From contig JAFXBC010000073.1 in NCBI GenBank assembly GCA_017516825.1, positions 1 through 54,813 of the forward strand: a stretch of 54,813 nt of DNA, written 5' to 3'. The stretch is from Clostridia bacterium (lineage in GTDB: Bacteria; Bacillota; Clostridia; Oscillospirales; CAG-382). The notes beneath the pieces are model-generated. The model worked only from the letters and a program-made list of their open reading frames with translations. It was not told the DNA's origin and ran no database searches. Shown one piece after another: positions 51,304 to 54,813 of this stretch (its first letter is position 1; each line of letters begins with the position of its first letter). A program made the translations under genes and the position numbers.

Positions 51304-53562
51304 TCAAAGGGAATCCACCTTATGCATAACGAAAAGCTTCAAACGGAGGTAATCTCTGGGATCCGCCTTGCCGTTGCCGTTGATATCCCAGGCCTCGGGA
51401 ACGTAAACGCCGATCTCGCTTCCTGTGAGCACCATACGCTTCAACAGCATATAGTCGATGGGAGCAACCTTGCCGTCCCCGTTGAGGTCGCCGAGGACGA
51501 ACACGAATTCTCCGCAGAAAATGCAGGAGCCCTGCTTGAGGGTGTGTTCACCGGGAACGCCTCTTGCTTCGCCGCAGAGACGGCAGATCTCGGGCTGTGT
51601 GCAATCGGCAGGCGCCCAATCGTGTCTGTCCATGTATTGCTCCGCCCCGCAATCAATGCAGGTGTCCGGCTGGAAGCAGACTCCCTCTTGCCAGGTATGG
51701 CCCTTGGGGGCAACGTATTGCTGTTCTTCCAAAATCTCTCCGCAGGCGGGGTTGGCGCACTTTTTCCCTGCGGTGAGACCGGAGAGCTCACAGCCGGGCG
51801 CCACGGCGGGAATGATCACCGTTTCGGCATGGGTACAGGGGCCGGAAACCCCGAAATGATAGTTGACGTAGGCCATGTTGTAGTTGCCGCTGTGAACGTC
51901 TACGGCGTCCCATTGCTCTCGGGAGCCGCTGTAATATACGTCCGTCAGGTCGCAACGGTCAAATACCCCGTCCCCGATGGCTTGCAGGGTTGTGGGGAAG
52001 TACACCGTGGTCAGATCGTAGGAATATTCAAAGGCGTACTTGTTGATATGGGTCACACCTTCGGGAATCACCACGGAAGTCAAGCCGGTGTAGGCAAAGG
52101 CGTACACGGGGATGGTGGAGATACTGCCGGGAATGGTGACCGTCTTCAGACTTTCGCAGTTCTGGAAGGCGAACGCCCCCAAAAGGGAAAGCCCTTCCGC
52201 CATGGTCACCGTCTCCAAAGCCTTGCAGTAGGAGAAAACGTCTCCCTCAAAGGTGGTGACGGTGGAGGGAATGTGGACGGTCTTCAGGTCGGCACAGCTT
52301 GAGAAGGCACGCTTGCAAAGGGTCTCGATCCCCTCGGGCAGGATCACGGATTCCAGTCCGGCGTAGCGGAACGCATCCTCCCCGATCTCCTTCATGGTAG
52401 AGGGGAAGGAGATCGTCTTCAGGGAGAGACATTCCGCAAAGCAGGAGCGGCCGATCTCCTCAAGGCCTTCTCCGAACGCCACGGAGGAAAGCTGATCGCA
52501 ACGGTAGAAAACGTATTGGATGTTGTTGTTCACCGTGCCGGGAATATAGGCGTACACCAGAGAATCGCATTGCTCAAAGGCGTTGCTGCCCAGATAAGTC
52601 AGCCCCTCGGGGAGAACGATCTCCGTCAATCCGGAAAAGGCGAAGGCATCGTTGTTCAGGATCCGCAGGCTGGCGGGCAGATCGATGGATCTCAAGGCGG
52701 AACATCCTTTGAAGGCTCTGCCGTAGATCTTCTTCACGTTCTTCCCCATGTTTACCGAGGTAAGTGCGATACAATCCGCAAAGGCAGCCACCCCGATCTC
52801 CTCGATGGAATCGCAGAGGGTGACGGTCTTTAGATTCCAGAAGCCGTGGAAGCCGTAGGAGCTAACGTTGAACAGCTCTCCCGAGAAGGTCACGGAGGTG
52901 ATCCGATCCAGATAATCATTCCAGGGGGCTTCGTTAAAGAGAGAGTAGGTTTCCATTTCACCGGTGCCGTAAATATACAGCTCGCCGTTGTCGTTAACGG
53001 CCCATTTCACGTTGGGCTGGCCGTAATCGCCGCAGTTACCGCTGTCGATATATTCGCCGTCGGGAAGTATGGGGGTATCCGGCTCGTCGTCGCCGGTACC
53101 CTGTGGGTAGCGGGTCATCAGGTAGTCGGAGCCCTCCACCTCACGGACGTTGAGGATCCGTCCCCAATGGACGGCGTCGTTGTAGGAGCCCTCGGCGATC
53201 TCCACGTAGTCATCAAAGACACGCAAAACAATGACGGAATGGGCGTCGCCGTTCATCCGCAGGATATCGCCTGCACGGACGTCCTCAAACTGCACGTCCT
53301 CCACCACCCGGGCGGGGAGATCTCCAAAAACGGCGTCGCTGAGCAGGAAGGCGAAGGCCACACAGCCGTAGCCGCCGTTGTAGATCCCGCCCTTCCAGGC
53401 ATAGAACTTTTCATTTCCCCAAGGTGTTTTTTCGGGGTATTGGGACTTTAGCCCGATCATAATGTCGTAGGCCTCCTGCTCCGTGGGAACGGAGGCGTTT
53501 GCGATGATGCAAAGGGGGAGCACCATCACTATCGCAAGAAAAACGGCAACCGTCTTTTTCAT
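51304..53562 (-). CDS. Secreted BspA-like leucine-rich-repeat protein with amidase-like and dockerin domains
   Basis: A 752-residue protein with a signal peptide at 1-24. A papain-like or NlpC/CHAP-like domain follows, with C67 in GGYGCVAFAF and H108 in DAHSVIVL. About 17 LRR_5 (BspA) repeats lie between 165 and 590. A cysteine-rich region with several C-x2/x4-C pairs follows (about 600-690). A type I dockerin ends the protein, with LGDLNGDGKVAPIDY and WDINGNGKADPRDY. The dockerin predicts binding to a cohesin partner on the cell surface. Combining a peptidase-like domain with LRR suggests a cell-envelope or host-interaction role. Confidence 0.85.
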   Translation of the reverse strand: MKKTVAVFLAIVMVLPLCIIANASVPTEQEAYDIMIGLKSQYPEKTPWGNEKFYAWKGGIYNGGYGCVAFAFLLSDAVFGDLPARVVEDVQFEDVRAGDILRMNGDAHSVIVLRVFDDYVEIAEGSYNDAVHWGRILNVREVEGSDYLMTRYPQGTGDDEPDTPILPDGEYIDSGNCGDYGQPNVKWAVNDNGELYIYGTGEMETYSLFNEAPWNDYLDRITSVTFSGELFNVSSYGFHGFWNLKTVTLCDSIEEIGVAAFADCIALTSVNMGKNVKKIYGRAFKGCSALRSIDLPASLRILNNDAFAFSGLTEIVLPEGLTYLGSNAFEQCDSLVYAYIPGTVNNNIQYVFYRCDQLSSVAFGEGLEEIGRSCFAECLSLKTISFPSTMKEIGEDAFRYAGLESVILPEGIETLCKRAFSSCADLKTVHIPSTVTTFEGDVFSYCKALETVTMAEGLSLLGAFAFQNCESLKTVTIPGSISTIPVYAFAYTGLTSVVIPEGVTHINKYAFEYSYDLTTVYFPTTLQAIGDGVFDRCDLTDVYYSGSREQWDAVDVHSGNYNMAYVNYHFGVSGPCTHAETVIIPAVAPGCELSGLTAGKKCANPACGEILEEQQYVAPKGHTWQEGVCFQPDTCIDCGAEQYMDRHDWAPADCTQPEICRLCGEARGVPGEHTLKQGSCIFCGEFVFVLGDLNGDGKVAPIDYMLLKRMVLTGSEIGVYVPEAWDINGNGKADPRDYLRLKLFVMHKVDSL

Positions 53563-53597
53563 AACGAAGAATTCCTTTCGTTTTCTTTCATGAAAAA

Positions 53598-53627
53598 AGT
53601 ATACCATAAACGGGCAGAAAAAGTCAA
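53598..53627 (-). promoter_or_regulatory. Promoter of the BspA-dockerin gene
   Basis: Minus strand TTGACT (53622-53627), an 18-base spacer, TATACT (53598-53603). Confidence 0.7.
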
Positions 53628-53682
53628 GACGGGGAAGGATTTTCCGTATGAAGAAATGTTTCGCCGCCTGCGACGTGACCGA

Positions 53683-53840
53683 TGGGATTGTCACGGGGGA
53701 CATACTTCTTACAAACAGGACTTGAACGTCTGCATACAGGCTCCCCTTAGCAAGGGGAGCTGTCGGCATAGCCGACTGAGGGGATTGTCACGGGGGTAAA
53801 CAATCTTCTTACTAACAGGACTTGAACTCTGCACAAAACA
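53683..53840. repeat. Direct repeat with tRNA-T-arm-like word, plus single 51-base-family unit
   Basis: GGGATTGTCACGGGGG at about 53684 and about 53781 is followed in each case by CTTCTTAC and AACAGGACTTGAAC. Between them sits a unit of the 17878-18002 family (GGCTCCCCTT/AAGGGGAGC then GAGGGGATTGT). The rest of 53563-54134 has no gene. Confidence 0.6.
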
Positions 53841-53930
53841 AAGTGCAGGGCACTTTGTTTCTGAAGAATGCTTCGCTACGCTTGCATTCTTCCGGGCAAG
53901 CCGATTCGGAAATCCATCACACAGACCAAC

Positions 53931-53955
53931 AAAAATCCCTCCGCAAGGGAGGGAT
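53931..53955 (-). terminator. Terminator of the MBG-repeat gene
   Basis: Minus strand stem ATCCCTCC / GGAGGGAT with a small loop and five T. It lies about 180 bases after the stop codon. Confidence 0.65.
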
Positions 53956-54134
53956 CAGATTGCTGACATTTTATTGGTACGCCTGAGCATTCTTTAATCG
54001 AACCGTTTACCTCTTTAAAAGTCATGGTTTTGCTTGCTTCTTTAACAGGCAGAGCACTCGTTTATGCCCATTTGTGAAAGGTCAAGGCAGGTTGCCCTGC
54101 CTTGACATAATCATTCAATATTTATGACCCGGGC

Positions 54135-54813
54135 TTATGCCTTTGGAATGGTGATCCACGCTCCGTCAAACTCGGTGGTATTGGGATCCTGCGTGATCGT
54201 GAAGTACTTTTTGAATGTACCGTCGTAGTTGCCCATGAAGTTGATGACTACCTTTGCCTCAGTATTAACGTAAACGTTGTCCTCGTAGGATACGGTATAA
54301 TCTATGCCTTCTGTCAAGGTGCGACCGTCAACAACGACGGAGATAACCTTGGGCTCCTTTACGTTGCCGTCGTACTGGTAGCTTATCTGGTCAAGAGTTA
54401 CGATTGGCTCGGTGACTTCCTTTGCTTGGATAGTAAAATCTGCTCCCTCGAAGGAAATGGTGTAGTTGTCTGCGGACAGAGTGCCCAGAGTGATGGCATA
54501 CGATCCCACATTTTCGCCTTCTTCACGACTCAGTGCGCCGGTCAGCGCGCCGGTCAGCGTATCACCACCAAGCAGACCTTCTGCCGTGTATGTCAGTGTG
54601 GGATTTTCATCGCCGTAGGACTTGATTTTCGCATCAGCCGTTACAGTCAAAGGTGCCTTTGCGATGCTAACGGACACGGAAGCCTTTGCGCTGTCATTAT
54701 GGTTTGCATCGCCCTGAACGTAATACCAAACCGTGTAATCGCCTGCATTTGTGCCTTGGGGGATGCTTGTGGTATACTCGCCATCCTCGGTCAAGCTGTA
54801 AACCATCGTGCCG
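54135..54813 (-). CDS. MBG-repeat surface protein, 5' end outside the window
   Basis: At least 225 residues; the frame is open to the window edge, so the start is not seen. Parts visible are an Ig-like end (TNAGDYTVWYYVQGDANH) and an MBG repeat (KAPLTVTADAKIKSYGDENPTL continuing into YTAEGLLGGDTLTGALTG), given here in pieces. Then comes a second strand-rich repeat (YDGNVKEPKVISVVVDGR) and a short tail ending FDGAWITIPKA. MBG repeats are built from beta strands in large adhesins. No LPXTG or S-layer anchor is at this C-terminus. Confidence 0.8.
   Translation of the reverse strand, partial: GTMVYSLTEDGEYTTSIPQGTNAGDYTVWYYVQGDANHNDSAKASVSVSIAKAPLTVTADAKIKSYGDENPTLTYTAEGLLGGDTLTGALTGALSREEGENVGSYAITLGTLSADNYTISFEGADFTIQAKEVTEPIVTLDQISYQYDGNVKEPKVISVVVDGRTLTEGIDYTVSYEDNVYVNTEAKVVINFMGNYDGTFKKYFTITQDPNTTEFDGAWITIPKA

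Noticed and set aside
53683..53840. tRNA-like words (complement of CAGGACTTGAAC reads as a T-loop)
   Set aside because: The five-base T-stem does not pair, and there is no anticodon arm, acceptor stem or CCA region. The word is part of a direct repeat.

Overview
The window looks like a chromosomal segment of a Clostridia-type member of the Bacillota, probably an uncultured gut lineage. The evidence is Shine-Dalgarno sites of the AAGGAGG type, many sigma-A promoters with 17-base spacers, LytTR/GHKL signalling, XRE regulators, a Noc/ParB-like protein, the rimP-nusA-ylxR-L7Ae-infB-rbfA-nrnA-truB operon, a dockerin/BspA surface protein and a potABCD set. Family or genus cannot be fixed from the sequence. 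Coding DNA is fairly GC-rich. The gene at 18095-19144 is visibly more AT-rich than its neighbours. Layout, left third (1-17.6 kb): after a dispersed repeat and two membrane-protein genes come two paralogous cassettes in tandem. Each cassette is a LytTR response regulator, a GHKL kinase with no sensor or membrane part, and two fused TMD-NBD ABC exporters (2256-7408 and 8098-13335). The promoters and first codons of the two regulators are almost identical over 96 bases. The second exporter pair is bracketed by direct copies of an 80-90 base hairpin element. A uridine-kinase-like protein, an XRE membrane regulator, DegV and three small membrane proteins follow. Middle (18-32 kb): three XRE regulators with long helical C-termini, two of them with a palindrome between promoter and start; a membrane acyltransferase plus acyl-CoA-synthetase-like operon divergent from a Gfo/Idh/MocA oxidoreductase; and a polyamine importer in which PotC and PotD are fused. 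Between the importer and a noc-like gene lies about 1.4 kb without genes. Its right end carries two perfect and four near-perfect DnaA boxes, a TAG trinucleotide run, a short GC-rich spacer and an AT-rich stretch. This is the layout of a basal origin-unwinding system, with two LexA-like boxes inside it. Right third (32-54.8 kb): the translation/transcription operon on the minus strand; a GH2 enzyme and a GHL10-type lipid-free secreted hydrolase; a possible PD-(D/E)XK-wHTH protein; a GNAT plus serine-hydrolase pair; a lipoprotein-ATPase-permease ABC-2 operon; a Cys-motif protein, alpha/beta hydrolase and DNA methyltransferase; a BspA-type dockerin protein; and the 3' part of an MBG-repeat surface protein cut by the window edge. 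Gene-free stretches are crowded with dispersed hairpin repeats, several of which overlap the stop codons of flanking genes. No transposase, CRISPR array, tRNA or rRNA gene was found.
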